The position numbers were made by a program, and so were the translations under genes. A model generated the notes under the pieces. That model was not told the origin of the DNA. It made no database searches and saw only the letters and a program-made list of their open reading frames with translations. From an uncultured Bacteroidales bacterium (GTDB taxonomy: Bacteria > Bacteroidota > Bacteroidia > Bacteroidales > Paludibacteraceae), in assembly GCA_944321155.1 (NCBI GenBank), contig CALUKG010000002.1:1-64000 (forward strand): DNA of 64,000 bases, in the 5' to 3' direction. Positions 1-9,282 of this stretch are shown piece after piece (the stretch's first letter is position 1; the number at the start of each line of letters is the position of its first letter).

Positions 1-1302
1 AGTAGGGCATGTGCTGTATTGACAGATGACATCGTGTTCAATATAGATTTGTGCGGCGAAAACACTTGTAATTTTGTTCCTGCTGCCCGTTGGGAGTCTA
101 TTGGTTTCAATACGTCCTACAAAGGGCATTTTAATGGAAATGGACATATAGTAAGAGGCTTGTATTTTTACAATAACACAGCCTATACGGTAGGACTGTT
201 TGGGAAAATCGGTCCGGAAGGAAAGGTGGAGAATGTGGGAATGGAAGATATCTATATATTGGGGAAAAGTGATGTAGGAGGAATAGCCGGACAAAATAAC
301 GGAGTGGTGGAGAATTGTTATGTGAGGGGTATATTGAAAGTGCATTCGTCAAGTGCCAGCACAAATATTGGTGGAATAGTCGGAATGAACGGAGGAGAAA
401 TGAGGCATTGCTATAGTACGGCCAAATTGATGAAAGGAGATGCTATTTTGGGAGGTGGTATATGTGCAGTGAATTATGTTGACGGTATAATCTGGAATTG
501 CTACCATGAAGCAGGAGGTTCTCAGACTTCGGTGATTCTTGAAAATGCCGAAGGAAACCGTTATGCCAGTGTGGAAACGTCCGAGTTTAATTCCGGTAAG
601 ATAGCATGGTTATTGCAGGAAGAGCAAATAGAGGAAACTGTGTGGGGACAAACTTGTGGAGAAGGCTATCCAGAGTTGTGTGATGACAAGGCTGTGTATA
701 AAGTCTATGTGCAGAGAGATACAAATGAGCTGGTAAGTTATTATGGGAACGTGGGTGATACCATTGTGTTGGCAGACAGAGAGTCTTGGGAGATGAGTGA
801 AGATGAATATTGCTTTATTGGGACGGAACAATTGCTGACAGATACCATTATAGTTAATGGAAATGTACGCGTTATGGTGTCGGAAGCCACCCATCAACTG
901 CAACTGACTTGTGAAGAAGGCAGGGGAGAAGTGAGAGGTGGAGGAACATACGCACATGGTGCATCTGTGGTGATAGAAGCCATAGCAGCCGAAGGATATT
1001 TGTTTGAAGCATGGTCAGACGGCAATAGTGAGAGCCGGCGTGAAGTGCTAGTGGAAAGCGATATGACGCTCGGTGCGCGATTTGTGGAAGACACCACCAC
1101 ATGGGTGCGTAATCATAGCATGGAGCCGTGCTACAGGATTGAAGGCTGTATATTGGAAATCATTGCCACAGAAGGTGTGAAGATATATACGACAGAAGGA
1201 ATCGAAATAGAACGGAACAATGCTGGACGTGTTCGGCTGAAAAGACAGCAAGTGTATATTATAGTGAGTGAATGTGGGAAAGAAAGAATCATGATACAAT
1301 AA
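1..1302 (+). CDS. GLUG-repeat surface/secreted protein, 5' end cut by window
   Basis: The reading frame is open from the first base, so the gene starts upstream and only its last 430 or so residues are present. It carries at least four GLUG-type repeats (VGLFGKIG, VGGIAGQNNG, IGGIVGMNGG and LGGGICAVNY, each followed by xNCY or similar), roughly residues 58-165 of the visible part. A divergent InlB-B type repeat follows (GRGEVRGGGTYAHGASV ... FEAWSDGN), about residues 300-360. The last 60 residues resemble a short C-terminal beta domain often seen on Bacteroidetes secreted proteins. A surface-exposed or adhesin-like role is inferred from the family; the ligand is unknown. The apparent TTG at 19 is not a real start. 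Confidence 0.75.
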   Translation, partial: SRACAVLTDDIVFNIDLCGENTCNFVPAARWESIGFNTSYKGHFNGNGHIVRGLYFYNNTAYTVGLFGKIGPEGKVENVGMEDIYILGKSDVGGIAGQNNGVVENCYVRGILKVHSSSASTNIGGIVGMNGGEMRHCYSTAKLMKGDAILGGGICAVNYVDGIIWNCYHEAGGSQTSVILENAEGNRYASVETSEFNSGKIAWLLQEEQIEETVWGQTCGEGYPELCDDKAVYKVYVQRDTNELVSYYGNVGDTIVLADRESWEMSEDEYCFIGTEQLLTDTIIVNGNVRVMVSEATHQLQLTCEEGRGEVRGGGTYAHGASVVIEAIAAEGYLFEAWSDGNSESRREVLVESDMTLGARFVEDTTTWVRNHSMEPCYRIEGCILEIIATEGVKIYTTEGIEIERNNAGRVRLKRQQVYIIVSECGKERIMIQ

Positions 1303-1369
1303 ATCCAATGATATGCAGGAAAATTTATTTGATATAAGTGGAAAAGTAACAACATAAAAAAGAGAAGAT

Positions 1370-1837
1370 ATGACACATGAAGATTTTATGAGAGAGGCAA
1401 TTGCCTTGTCAGTTGAGAATGTGAAGAATGGCGGTGGTCCGTTTGGCGCAGTCATTGTGAAAGACGGAGAAATCATTGCCCGTGGTGTGAACCGTGTGAC
1501 CTCCAATTGTGACCCGACTGCCCATGCGGAAGTGTCGGCCATCAGAGCGGCTGCTGCCAAACTGCAACGCTTCGACTTGAGCGGCTGTGACATATACACC
1601 TCGTGCGAACCTTGTCCGATGTGTTTGGGTGCCATTTATTGGGCCCGACTGGACCGGATGTTTTATGGCAACACCAAGACAGATGCGAAGAACATCGGAT
1701 TTGACGATTCGTTCATCTATGACGAGATAGATTTGAGAATAGAAGACCGCAGGTTGAAATCAAAACAACTGCTTCCCGAAGAAGCCATTAAGGCATTTGA
1801 AGACTGGGAGAAAAACACTGATAAGATACCGTATTAA
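1370..1837 (+). CDS. guaD: Guanine deaminase (nucleoside deaminase family)
   Basis: This 155-residue cytosolic zinc enzyme is expected to deaminate guanine to xanthine in purine salvage. The CMP/dCMP deaminase fold is clear: the zinc and proton-shuttle motif HAE is at residues 52-54 and PCPMC at 81-85, giving zinc ligands H52, C82 and C85 and catalytic E54. TSCEPCPMCLGAIYWAR and the GFDDSFIYDEID segment match what I recall of Bacillus GuaD rather than TadA or cytidine deaminase, and the length fits. It lies 67 bp after the GLUG gene with no obvious shared function. A strong hairpin terminator follows at 1854-1898. Confidence 0.9.
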   Translation: MTHEDFMREAIALSVENVKNGGGPFGAVIVKDGEIIARGVNRVTSNCDPTAHAEVSAIRAAAAKLQRFDLSGCDIYTSCEPCPMCLGAIYWARLDRMFYGNTKTDAKNIGFDDSFIYDEIDLRIEDRRLKSKQLLPEEAIKAFEDWEKNTDKIPY

Positions 1838-1853
1838 CCAATAATTGGATAAA

Positions 1854-1898
1854 AACAATGACAGGGAAGGCTCATCAACCACCTTCCCTGCCATTGTT
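1854..1898 (+). terminator. Hairpin terminator after guaD
   Basis: A 17-bp inverted repeat with one mismatch (aacaatgacagggaagg at 1854-1870, ccttccctgccattgtt at 1882-1898) with an 11-nt loop. It lies 16 bp after the guaD stop. There is no long U run, so it may act as a processing or bidirectional hairpin. Confidence 0.65.
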
Positions 1899-2188
1899 AT
1901 ATTGAAAGATATTCGGTGGTTTTGATGATAAAATGTCATTTTGTGTAGTCTCGGTGTAGGCTATGTCATGGCTATGGGATTTCTGCGGATTGGTGACGGT
2001 AAACGGAAAGAGCATTTTGATAGATGTTTGTTGATTATTTAAGCAAAATGTCATTTGAAGATAGCCGTGTGGGCTTATTAGTAGAAGTATGCGTTAGGGA
2101 GAAGTGAAGTGTTTTTGCTTATGGGTGTTGCGGTGATTTTTTATTAAGGAAAATGTATGTACCTTTGCCCAATGTAAACCGGCATTGT
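1899..2188. other. Intergenic region with two copies of a small palindrome
   Basis: This 290-bp stretch has no supported gene. The palindrome AAATGTCATTT occurs at 1931-1941 (within AAAATGTCATTTT) and again at 2046-2056. A -7-like element TACCTTTG lies at 2159-2166, just upstream of the deacetylase start. The palindromes could be regulator sites for the following operon. Confidence 0.4.
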
Positions 2189-2803
2189 ATGTTTAAGTAT
2201 CGGATTCCTGATATATTGCGTTTTGTGTATCCAAAGGCTGTATGGCGATGTTCGTCTCATGAACGTTGCATTTATCTAACCTTTGATGATGGTTGTGTTC
2301 CTGAAGTGACACCGAAGGTGTTGGAGATATTGGAAAACGAACGTATTAAGGCAACTTTCTTTTGTGTAGGCGAAAATGTGGAAAAGTATCCGCTTTTGTT
2401 TGAGGAATTGCGGGCACGCGGGCATCAGGTGGGGAATCATACCTATAATCACTTGAAAGGCATAAAGGTAAGCTTTGATGATTATTTGGCAAATGTGGAG
2501 AAAGCAGACCGGCTGATTGGAAGTCCGTTGTTTCGTCCGCCTTATGGTCGTATTACTCCAGTTCAGATGAAGGCATTACGCGATAGGTATGGGTATAAGA
2601 TAATCCTATGGGACCTGATAACGAACGATTTCAACAAGAATCTGTCTCCATCTGAAATTATGAGAAATATTAAACGCTATACCAGAAATGGTTCTATTGT
2701 AGTGTTTCATGATTCTGTAAAGGCGGCCAAAAATATGCTTGCTGTATTGCCTGAGGCTATCAAGTGGTGGAAAGAAGAAGGTTATGAATTTAGAACCTTG
2801 TAG
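2189..2803 (+). CDS. Polysaccharide deacetylase (NodB domain)
   Basis: This 204-residue carbohydrate esterase family 4 protein should remove N- or O-acetyl groups from a cell-envelope polysaccharide or peptidoglycan. The NodB motifs appear in order: TFDDG (metal and base Asp pair, near residue 33), HTYNH (two metal histidines, near 84-88), RPPYGR (near 116), LWD and a terminal HDS. No clear signal peptide is visible. The frame opens at 2153, but a -7 promoter element (TACCTTTG, 2159-2166) lies inside that extension, so ATG 2189 is preferred. It is followed after 4 bp by the DUF2851 gene, suggesting co-transcription. The substrate is unknown. Confidence 0.85.
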   Translation: MFKYRIPDILRFVYPKAVWRCSSHERCIYLTFDDGCVPEVTPKVLEILENERIKATFFCVGENVEKYPLLFEELRARGHQVGNHTYNHLKGIKVSFDDYLANVEKADRLIGSPLFRPPYGRITPVQMKALRDRYGYKIILWDLITNDFNKNLSPSEIMRNIKRYTRNGSIVVFHDSVKAAKNMLAVLPEAIKWWKEEGYEFRTL

Positions 2804-2807
2804 TGGA

Positions 2808-4073
2808 ATGAACGAGGCGTTTTTATATTATATATGGGAGCATAAGCTGTTTTTGACCTCAGAGTTGCGAACAACTGATGGAGAAGATATCAGTATGATT
2901 GATATTGGTAGGCGAAATAGGGATGCCGGACCTGATTTCTTCAATGCAAAGATTAAGATTGGCAGTACTGTGTGGGCCGGCAATGTGGAGATGCACCTGA
3001 AATCGTCGGACTGGTATAGGCATGGGCATGAGAAAGACAAAAACTATGACAATGTGATTTTGCATGTGGTTCTGTTGGCCGATAAACAGGTGATGCGTTC
3101 CGATGGGCAGGTTGTGAAACAGTGTGTGCTGCCTTACCCGAAGCGGTTGGAAGAACATTATGACGAATTGATGGAGAGCAAGCTGCCGATAAGATGCGCG
3201 GAAAAGTTGGGTGAGGTTCCGTCGCTTTTTCTTACAAGTTGGAAAGATTCGCTGTTGGTGGAAAGACTGGAAGATAAAAGTGCCTATATAGAGCAATTGT
3301 TGCAAGCCAACAAACGCAATTGGGAGGAAGCTTTTTATGTGACCTTGGCACGCAATTTTGGTTTTCATACTAATAGTATGGCATTTGAGTTGACGGCATT
3401 GTCATTGCCTTTGTCTTGTATTGGCAAACACAGAAACAACTTGAAGCAAGTAGAAGCATTGTTGTTTGGACAGGCGAATCTGTTGTACGGTGAAAAGGAT
3501 GAGTATGCGCAGGCACTCTTGAAAGAGTATGAATTTTTGGCTAGTAAGTTTGATTTAAAGCCAATTCAGGAAGGAATGTGGAAGAATCATCGTTTGCGAC
3601 CCTCCAATTCTCCGTATGTCCGTATTGCCCAATTTGCTGCCTTATTGTATTATTCTCAAAGGTTGTTCTCCAAATTGTTGGAGTGCGGACATGTCAATGA
3701 AATGTATGCTTTGTTTGAGACAAAACCTTCCGAGTATTGGAAAACGCATTATAGTTTTGGCGAGGCCGGTGATGTTCATACAAAAATAGTGGGAAAAAGT
3801 TCATTGCGGATTATCATTATGAATACGGTGATTCCCTTTATGTTTTATTATGGCAAGTGTCATTCCAATGAGGAGTTGATGGATAAGGCAGTGTTGTTTT
3901 TCCGGCAATTACCCGCAGAAGAAAATCACATAATAAAGCAGTGGAAACAAGTGGGATTGAAAGCAGATAACGCAGGCGACTCGCAGGCTTTGTTACAGTT
4001 GTGGCACCATTATTGCGAAAAGAAAAATTGTTTGAAATGTAGGATAGGACACAAGATATTGGTTGTTCGGTAA
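2808..4073 (+). CDS. DUF2851 family protein
   Basis: A protein of about 421 residues of a Bacteroidetes-restricted family with no established function. Typical features are the N-terminal MNEAFLYYIWEHKLF, the RRNRDAGPDFFNAKI block, GNVEMHLKSSDWYRHGH with conserved charged residues resembling a nuclease-like core, and a Cys pair near the end (NCLKCRIG). The frame is open from 2739, but that part overlaps the deacetylase; ATG 2808, 4 bp after the upstream stop, matches the usual family start. It lies between the deacetylase and an Ig-like lipoprotein, with only 10 bp to the next gene. The nuclease resemblance is an impression, not a claim. Confidence 0.8.
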   Translation: MNEAFLYYIWEHKLFLTSELRTTDGEDISMIDIGRRNRDAGPDFFNAKIKIGSTVWAGNVEMHLKSSDWYRHGHEKDKNYDNVILHVVLLADKQVMRSDGQVVKQCVLPYPKRLEEHYDELMESKLPIRCAEKLGEVPSLFLTSWKDSLLVERLEDKSAYIEQLLQANKRNWEEAFYVTLARNFGFHTNSMAFELTALSLPLSCIGKHRNNLKQVEALLFGQANLLYGEKDEYAQALLKEYEFLASKFDLKPIQEGMWKNHRLRPSNSPYVRIAQFAALLYYSQRLFSKLLECGHVNEMYALFETKPSEYWKTHYSFGEAGDVHTKIVGKSSLRIIIMNTVIPFMFYYGKCHSNEELMDKAVLFFRQLPAEENHIIKQWKQVGLKADNAGDSQALLQLWHHYCEKKNCLKCRIGHKILVVR

Positions 4074-4083
4074 TTGTTTGTAG

Positions 4084-5889
4084 ATGAGGAAAATAACATT
4101 TATAATAAGCGTTATAGCATTATTTCTATGTTTGGTTGCACCATCGTGTGCCAATCGCGGACAAGGTCCGCAAGGTGGGCCGAAAGACACCATCCCCCCA
4201 GTGGTTTTGAATGAAATGCCTGCTAATGGCTCGTTAAATTCTAAGGTGAAGGAGATTGAGGTGACATTTGATGAACTGATATTGACGGAGAATACCATGG
4301 AGAATGTCATCATTTCACCTCCACAGACCAAACTCCCGGAAATCAAGTCGAGAGGTAAGAAGCTGGTTGTGGTTTTTAACGAGGATTTGATTGATAGCAC
4401 TACGTATACAATAGATTTCGGCAACAGCATTGTAGACAATAATGAAAAGAATCCTTTGCGGGGATATACCTATGCTTTTTCAACGGGTCCGACAATAGAT
4501 TCCTTGCAGATAAGCGGATATCTGATAAATGCTGAGGACCTGAATCCTGTTGAAGGTTGTCTGGTGGGCTTACATGCTGACTTGAGCGATACGGCATTTA
4601 CGAGTAAACCCTTTACGCGTGTGACACGTACTGATTCAGTGGGATATTTTACCATTAAAAATATCAAGGAAGGACGATATAAAATATTTGCTCTGAATGA
4701 TTTAAGTCGTGATTATATGTTTCAGGCCGGTGAGGGACTGGCTTTTAATGATTCGATAATTACGCCTTATGTGAAAACGGAGGTGGTTGTGGATACCATA
4801 TTCAATGACTCGTTGTTTGTAGACAGTATTGTTCATAAGAATAATGTCCTATATGGACCGAACAATATTCTGCTGTATTATTTTAAGGAGAACAAAGTAA
4901 TGCGCAGATTATTGAAAACAGAACGTCCTGAACAACATTTCTTCCGCATCTATTTTAGCGCGCCAGCTGATAGTCTGCCCCATATAGAACCAATTGGAGA
5001 GGATTGGAGCAAGCATGTGATGGTGGAATATAATAATACAAAGGATACGATAGTATATTGGCTGACTGATTCTATGACAATTACAACAGACACCTTGAAC
5101 TTTGCTATTACTTATCTAAAAACAGACTCCTTGTTTGAGTTGTATTCGCAGACAGATACCCTTTCTGCTGTATATCGGCATCCGCGAATTGGCAGAAAAG
5201 CCAAGCAGACAGAGCAACAGGTACAACCTTTGTCTATAAAGACTAATGCAAATAATTCATTTGAGATTTATAATGATTTGCTATTGGCATCTCCTACTCC
5301 AATCGCCTCTATAAATGATACGATGATGCATCTGTATGAAGTGATAGATAGTACATATCACTTGTTGCCATTAAATTACAGTGCAATAGACTCTACACGA
5401 AAGTCCTTTAGAATCCAGCACGAATGGAAGCCTACTGGAGAATATGTTTTCCAGATGGACTCTGCATGTATGTATGACATATACGGCAAGACCCATGTGG
5501 CTGTTAATGCCAAGTTCAAAATCAAATCACTGGAAGATTATTCAAATCTGGTTGTAAAGATTCAGCCTTTTGACTCTACGGCAATTTTGCAATTGCTTAG
5601 TCCCAAGGATCAGGTTGTGCGTGAATTATGGGCTGCTGAAAATGGTGTTAAATTTGAAAATGTAAAACCGGGAGATTATTATTTGCGAATGTTTTACGAT
5701 AGCAATAATGACGGTAAATGGACAACAGGCAATCAGCAGAAGAAGATTCAACCGGAAACAGTTATATATAATTCAAAAAAACTGACCTTACGGGCGAATT
5801 GGGATTTTGAAGAGTTGTGGAATTTGAATGAACTACCTGTTCTGGAACAAAAGCCTGCAGAATTGAAGATAAGTAAAGGAAAAAAATAG
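4084..5889 (+). CDS. Ig-like (SbsA/Big_5 type) envelope lipoprotein
   Basis: A 601-residue exported protein. The N-terminus has a hydrophobic signal followed by APSC, a plausible lipobox with Cys at about residue 22, so it is probably outer-membrane anchored. The next 110 residues (GGPKDTIPPVV ... EIEVTFDEL ... YTIDFGNSI) form the Ig-like domain common in Bacteroidetes. A second beta-sandwich with a 'GYFTIKNIKEGRYKI' carboxypeptidase-regulatory-like stretch follows near residues 140-215. The rest is beta-rich and ends in a basic tail. It is the last gene of the run starting at 2189. A structural envelope role is inferred. Confidence 0.75.
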   Translation: MRKITFIISVIALFLCLVAPSCANRGQGPQGGPKDTIPPVVLNEMPANGSLNSKVKEIEVTFDELILTENTMENVIISPPQTKLPEIKSRGKKLVVVFNEDLIDSTTYTIDFGNSIVDNNEKNPLRGYTYAFSTGPTIDSLQISGYLINAEDLNPVEGCLVGLHADLSDTAFTSKPFTRVTRTDSVGYFTIKNIKEGRYKIFALNDLSRDYMFQAGEGLAFNDSIITPYVKTEVVVDTIFNDSLFVDSIVHKNNVLYGPNNILLYYFKENKVMRRLLKTERPEQHFFRIYFSAPADSLPHIEPIGEDWSKHVMVEYNNTKDTIVYWLTDSMTITTDTLNFAITYLKTDSLFELYSQTDTLSAVYRHPRIGRKAKQTEQQVQPLSIKTNANNSFEIYNDLLLASPTPIASINDTMMHLYEVIDSTYHLLPLNYSAIDSTRKSFRIQHEWKPTGEYVFQMDSACMYDIYGKTHVAVNAKFKIKSLEDYSNLVVKIQPFDSTAILQLLSPKDQVVRELWAAENGVKFENVKPGDYYLRMFYDSNNDGKWTTGNQQKKIQPETVIYNSKKLTLRANWDFEELWNLNELPVLEQKPAELKISKGKK

Positions 5890-5920
5890 CTTAAAAAATA
5901 GACTGTAAAAGAGTATTTTT

Positions 5921-5951
5921 TTTGTAAACTCGGTTAAATACTATATCTTTG
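5921..5951 (+). promoter_or_regulatory. Bacteroidetes-type promoter for the OmpA-family gene
   Basis: -33 TTTG at 5921-5924 and -7 TATCTTTG at 5944-5951, spaced 19 bp, matching the Bacteroidetes housekeeping consensus. It rules out translation starts upstream of about 5960. Confidence 0.8.
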
Positions 5952-5975
5952 CAATTGTATATTAAAAATAGCCAT

Positions 5976-7220
5976 ATGATGAATGTATTGGGAGCATATA
6001 AAAACCGTTTTTTGTTTTTGATTCTGTTTTGTACCTTCTTTTATACTACTATATTAGCAGAAGATAATGTCCTTTATGAAGAGAAAGATTATCGAACTTC
6101 ACATTGGTCACTGGGTGTTCAAGGTGGCTTGAGTTTCCTTGATGGTGATATTAGCCAGCACAATAAGGAGTTGATGACCTTTTTTAGTAATCCTGACTTG
6201 GAGTGGAATGTAGATGTTTATGGTGAGTATTCAATTAATCCATTGGTGGGATTGGGATTGGAATATCGCTATACTAGGATGGGGCAGGCAAATACAGCCT
6301 TGCAGTCCAATGGTGATATGCATGAATTGGCTCCATATGCATCAATCAGTTTGAATAAGTTGTTGACGATGTCCTCTAGGCCTTTTAAATGGAATCTGTT
6401 GTTTAAACTAGGTATGGGGATTGGTTACTACCAGATATTTACAGAAAGCCTTAATGGAAGCATGGCGGAGAAAGTGACTTATGGAGATTTGAAAGGGATA
6501 AGTTTGATGCTACCTTTAGGCCTTGGATATGAATATAATGTGTCAGATAATTGGTCGATAGGGGCGTATTATGACTATCGTTATAGTCTGGCAACAGATT
6601 TGTTGGATGCAAAAATGGCAGGTACGTCCAATGACGGTTTGCATGAGCTCACATTAGGTGTACGATATAAGTTCAAAGCAAAGAAATTCCCACATAATAA
6701 GAATATCAGTTGGCGTCTCTATCGCAACAAGCAGTTGATGAAAGATGTGGCAGAAGGAAATGCAGATGCTTATCAGATGGCAGCAATGGGCCTGAGGACA
6801 CCAACGAAGGATACCTTGTACATCATGGAATCACATAAAGATACACTTTATATGGTGTCTAAAGATATTATAAGAGAGGTTCCGCAAACACAATATTCTG
6901 TATATTTTGCTACAGGTAAATCTGAATTGCAATCAACGGGGTTGATAGATATTGCTCATGTGGCAGAGGCCATGATTGAGAATGAGAATATGATTGTACA
7001 TGTACATCCGTATTACGACCGTTCGGGAAGCAAAGAGTTCAATCTTAAGCTGGGTAGAGAACGTGCTGAACGTATCAAATATGAATTGGTTTATGTTTGG
7101 GGAATTGATGCAAGTAGGATAAGGACTTATGAAGCAAAAGTATTGTTGACAAAAGACGACAAATTGCATTATCAACCATTCAGACGTTGTGATATGATTT
7201 TGGAAGAAGTTAATAAATAA
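5976..7220 (+). CDS. OmpA-family outer membrane protein
   Basis: A 414-residue protein with an N-terminal hydrophobic signal (NRFLFLILFCTFFYTTILA). A beta-barrel of about 190 residues follows (GVQGGLSFLDGDI ... LTLGVRYKFKAK). The C-terminal OmpA-like peptidoglycan-binding domain begins near YSVYFATGKSEL and includes the DRSGSKEFNLKLGRERAERI block. It probably tethers the outer membrane to peptidoglycan. The start is set by the promoter at 5921-5951: either ATG 5976 or the next codon. A terminator at 7241-7277 ends the unit. Confidence 0.85.
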   Translation: MMNVLGAYKNRFLFLILFCTFFYTTILAEDNVLYEEKDYRTSHWSLGVQGGLSFLDGDISQHNKELMTFFSNPDLEWNVDVYGEYSINPLVGLGLEYRYTRMGQANTALQSNGDMHELAPYASISLNKLLTMSSRPFKWNLLFKLGMGIGYYQIFTESLNGSMAEKVTYGDLKGISLMLPLGLGYEYNVSDNWSIGAYYDYRYSLATDLLDAKMAGTSNDGLHELTLGVRYKFKAKKFPHNKNISWRLYRNKQLMKDVAEGNADAYQMAAMGLRTPTKDTLYIMESHKDTLYMVSKDIIREVPQTQYSVYFATGKSELQSTGLIDIAHVAEAMIENENMIVHVHPYYDRSGSKEFNLKLGRERAERIKYELVYVWGIDASRIRTYEAKVLLTKDDKLHYQPFRRCDMILEEVNK

Positions 7221-7240
7221 TGTAGTAAATGATATGAGTG

Positions 7241-7277
7241 AAGGGGCTGGCTTGGAAACAAGTTTAGCCCCTTTTTG
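7241..7277 (+). terminator. Rho-independent terminator after OmpA-family gene
   Basis: Stem aaggggct (7241-7248) with agcccctt (7266-7273), extended inwards by ggcttg/caagtt pairing, followed by a T run. Confidence 0.85.
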
Positions 7278-7414
7278 ATGCAACTAATACCTGAAAAAGT
7301 ATTTGTTATTTGTGAGGTTGCGGTTCAATATGTCAGTTTCTCACGTATTGAAGCGTTAGCTTTTTAGGTGAAGAGAAGTTGTACATTGTTTAGCGATTAT
7401 CCGTCAATTTGTTG

Positions 7415-7422
7415 TATCTTTG
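7415..7422 (+). promoter_or_regulatory. -7 promoter element of thiL
   Basis: TATCTTTG, 18 nt before the ATG at 7441. The -33 box is not clear. Its position excludes the in-frame upstream start at 7368. Confidence 0.65.
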
Positions 7423-7440
7423 TCGGCAAACATAAAGATA

Positions 7441-8471
7441 TGGAAAGAAAGCGTACAGCAATAGCTACAATAGGAGAGTTTGGATTGATTCGTCATTTGA
7501 CCGAAAAGTTTCCTTTAAGAAATACATCTTCATTGAAGGGGGTAGGCGATGATGCGGCGGTGCTCGATTATAAAGATAAAAAGGTCTTGGTTACTACCGA
7601 TCTGCTTTTGGAAGGAATTCATTTTGATTTGCAATATACGCCGCTCAAACACCTAGGTTATAAGTCGGCCATTGTGAATTTTTCCGATATATATGCAATG
7701 AACGGGCAACCGAAGCAGATAACGGTTTCACTCGGTGTATCCAAACGTTTTTCCATAGAAGATTTGGAGGAATTATATAGTGGTATTAAGATAGCTTGTG
7801 ACAATTATGGGGTAGATCTTGTAGGAGGAGATACTTCGGCTTCTATGACAGGTTTGTGCATAAGCATTACTTGTATCGGCGAGGGTGATTCCGATAAAAT
7901 TGTTTACCGTAATGGAGCCCGTCCAAACGATATCATTTGTGTTACTGGTAATTTAGGGGCCGCTTATATGGGCTTGCAACTTTTGGAGAGAGAAAAGAGA
8001 GTTTTTGAAGGCAATGACAATGTTCAGCCTGATTTTGAGGGTAAAGACTATATTTTACAGCGCCAATTAAAGCCGGAAGCGCGTCGTGATGTGATTGCGG
8101 CTTTGCAAGAGAGAGGCATAAAGCCAACGGCCATGATGGATGTGTCGGATGGATTGTCATCGGAATTGATGCATATTTGTTCGCAGAGCAATACGGGGTG
8201 TAGGATTTACGAGGACAAAATCCCTATCGATTACCAATCTGCTGTTATGGCAGAAGAGCTTAATATGAACATAGTGACGGCTGCACTCAACGGGGGTGAA
8301 GATTATGAATTGCTTTTCACCATTCCGTTGGAGGATTATGAGAAAATAATTCCTGTGGACAATGTCAATATCATTGGTCACATGACCAAGCCAGAGTTGG
8401 GACTCAATTTGATTGGTAGAAATGGGGAAGAAATTCAGCTCAAGGCACAAGGTTGGAACTCCTTGCAATGA
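7441..8471 (+). CDS. thiL: Thiamine-phosphate kinase
   Basis: This 343-residue cytosolic enzyme phosphorylates thiamine monophosphate to thiamine diphosphate with ATP. ThiL/PurM-like motifs are visible: GDDAAVLDY near the N-terminus, TTDLLLEGIHFD (metal and substrate Asp), YKSAIVNFSDIYAMNG, DLVGGDTSAS, and MDVSDGLSSELMHIC in the C-terminal domain. Length and motif order are normal. ATG 7441 was chosen because the -7 element lies at 7415-7422. It is followed by the separately promoted pyrH. No TPP riboswitch-like sequence was noticed upstream. Confidence 0.95.
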
Positions 8472-8479
8472 TGAACAGC

Positions 8480-8511
8480 TTTGCAGATTTAAATTTGAAT
8501 GTATAACTTTG
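8480..8511 (+). promoter_or_regulatory. Promoter of pyrH-frr
   Basis: -33 TTTG at 8480-8483 and -7 TAACTTTG at 8504-8511, 20-bp spacing, 22 nt before the pyrH ATG. Confidence 0.8.
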
Positions 8512-8533
8512 TAAAATCAACATTGAGATAAGT

Positions 8534-9244
8534 ATGATAGCCTATAAAAGAATTTTGTTGAAACTCAGTGGAGAGTCATTGATGGGTGAACGCCAATATG
8601 GCATAGATGAAAATCGGTTGGCACAGTATGCTTCCCAGATTAAGGAAGTGGCTGACATGGGTGTGCAGGTTGCCATTGTAATTGGTGGTGGAAATATTTT
8701 CCGTGGACTGAGTGGAGCTTCTAAAGGATTTGACCGTGTGAAAGGTGACCAAATGGGAATGCTGGCTACTGTTATCAACAGTTTGGCTTTAAGCTCGGCA
8801 CTTGAAGCAGTAGGAGCACAGCCGCGTGTATTGACGGCTGTCCGCATGGAACCGATTGGAGAATTTTATAGTAAGCAGAAGGCTTTGGAGTCGTTGAAAG
8901 CAGGGGAAATTGTGATATTTTCTGCCGGAACTGGATGTCCATACTTTACTACAGATACGGGTTCATCGTTGAGAGCAATAGAGATAGAAGCGGATGTGAT
9001 GTTGAAAGGTACCCGTGTGGATGGTATATATACGGCTGACCCGGAAAAAGACCCTTCGGCAACGAAATTTACAGAGATTACTTATGATGAAATCTATAAT
9101 CGTAATCTGAAGGTGATGGATTTGACAGCCACTACCATGTGCAAGGAGAATAATATGCCTATTTATGTATTTGATATGGATACCCCAGGTAACCTTAAGA
9201 AGGTTCTTGAGGGTCAGCAAATAGGTACGTTGGTGAAGAAATAA
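8534..9244 (+). CDS. pyrH: UMP kinase
   Basis: This 236-residue hexameric amino-acid-kinase-fold enzyme phosphorylates UMP to UDP with ATP in pyrimidine synthesis. It begins YKRILLKLSGESLMG (K-LSGE nucleotide-binding motif), then VIGGGNIFRG, DQMGMLATVINSLAL, FSAGTGCPYFTTDT and GIYTADPEKDP, all standard for bacterial PyrH. It forms a unit with frr 38 bp downstream, a conserved pairing. A good promoter is directly upstream. Confidence 0.97.
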   Translation: MIAYKRILLKLSGESLMGERQYGIDENRLAQYASQIKEVADMGVQVAIVIGGGNIFRGLSGASKGFDRVKGDQMGMLATVINSLALSSALEAVGAQPRVLTAVRMEPIGEFYSKQKALESLKAGEIVIFSAGTGCPYFTTDTGSSLRAIEIEADVMLKGTRVDGIYTADPEKDPSATKFTEITYDEIYNRNLKVMDLTATTMCKENNMPIYVFDMDTPGNLKKVLEGQQIGTLVKK

Positions 9245-9282
9245 TAGATAAGAATTAAATATAACCCCAAAAACAAATTGAT

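Noticed and set aside
1048-1635. 195-codon minus-strand frame across the GLUG gene and guaD
   Set aside because: It runs antisense through two well-supported genes and the gap between them, with no recognisable domain.
7368-7440. Extended N-terminus of ThiL
   Set aside because: The extension carries the -7 promoter element and no conserved residues; ATG 7441 gives the family-typical protein.
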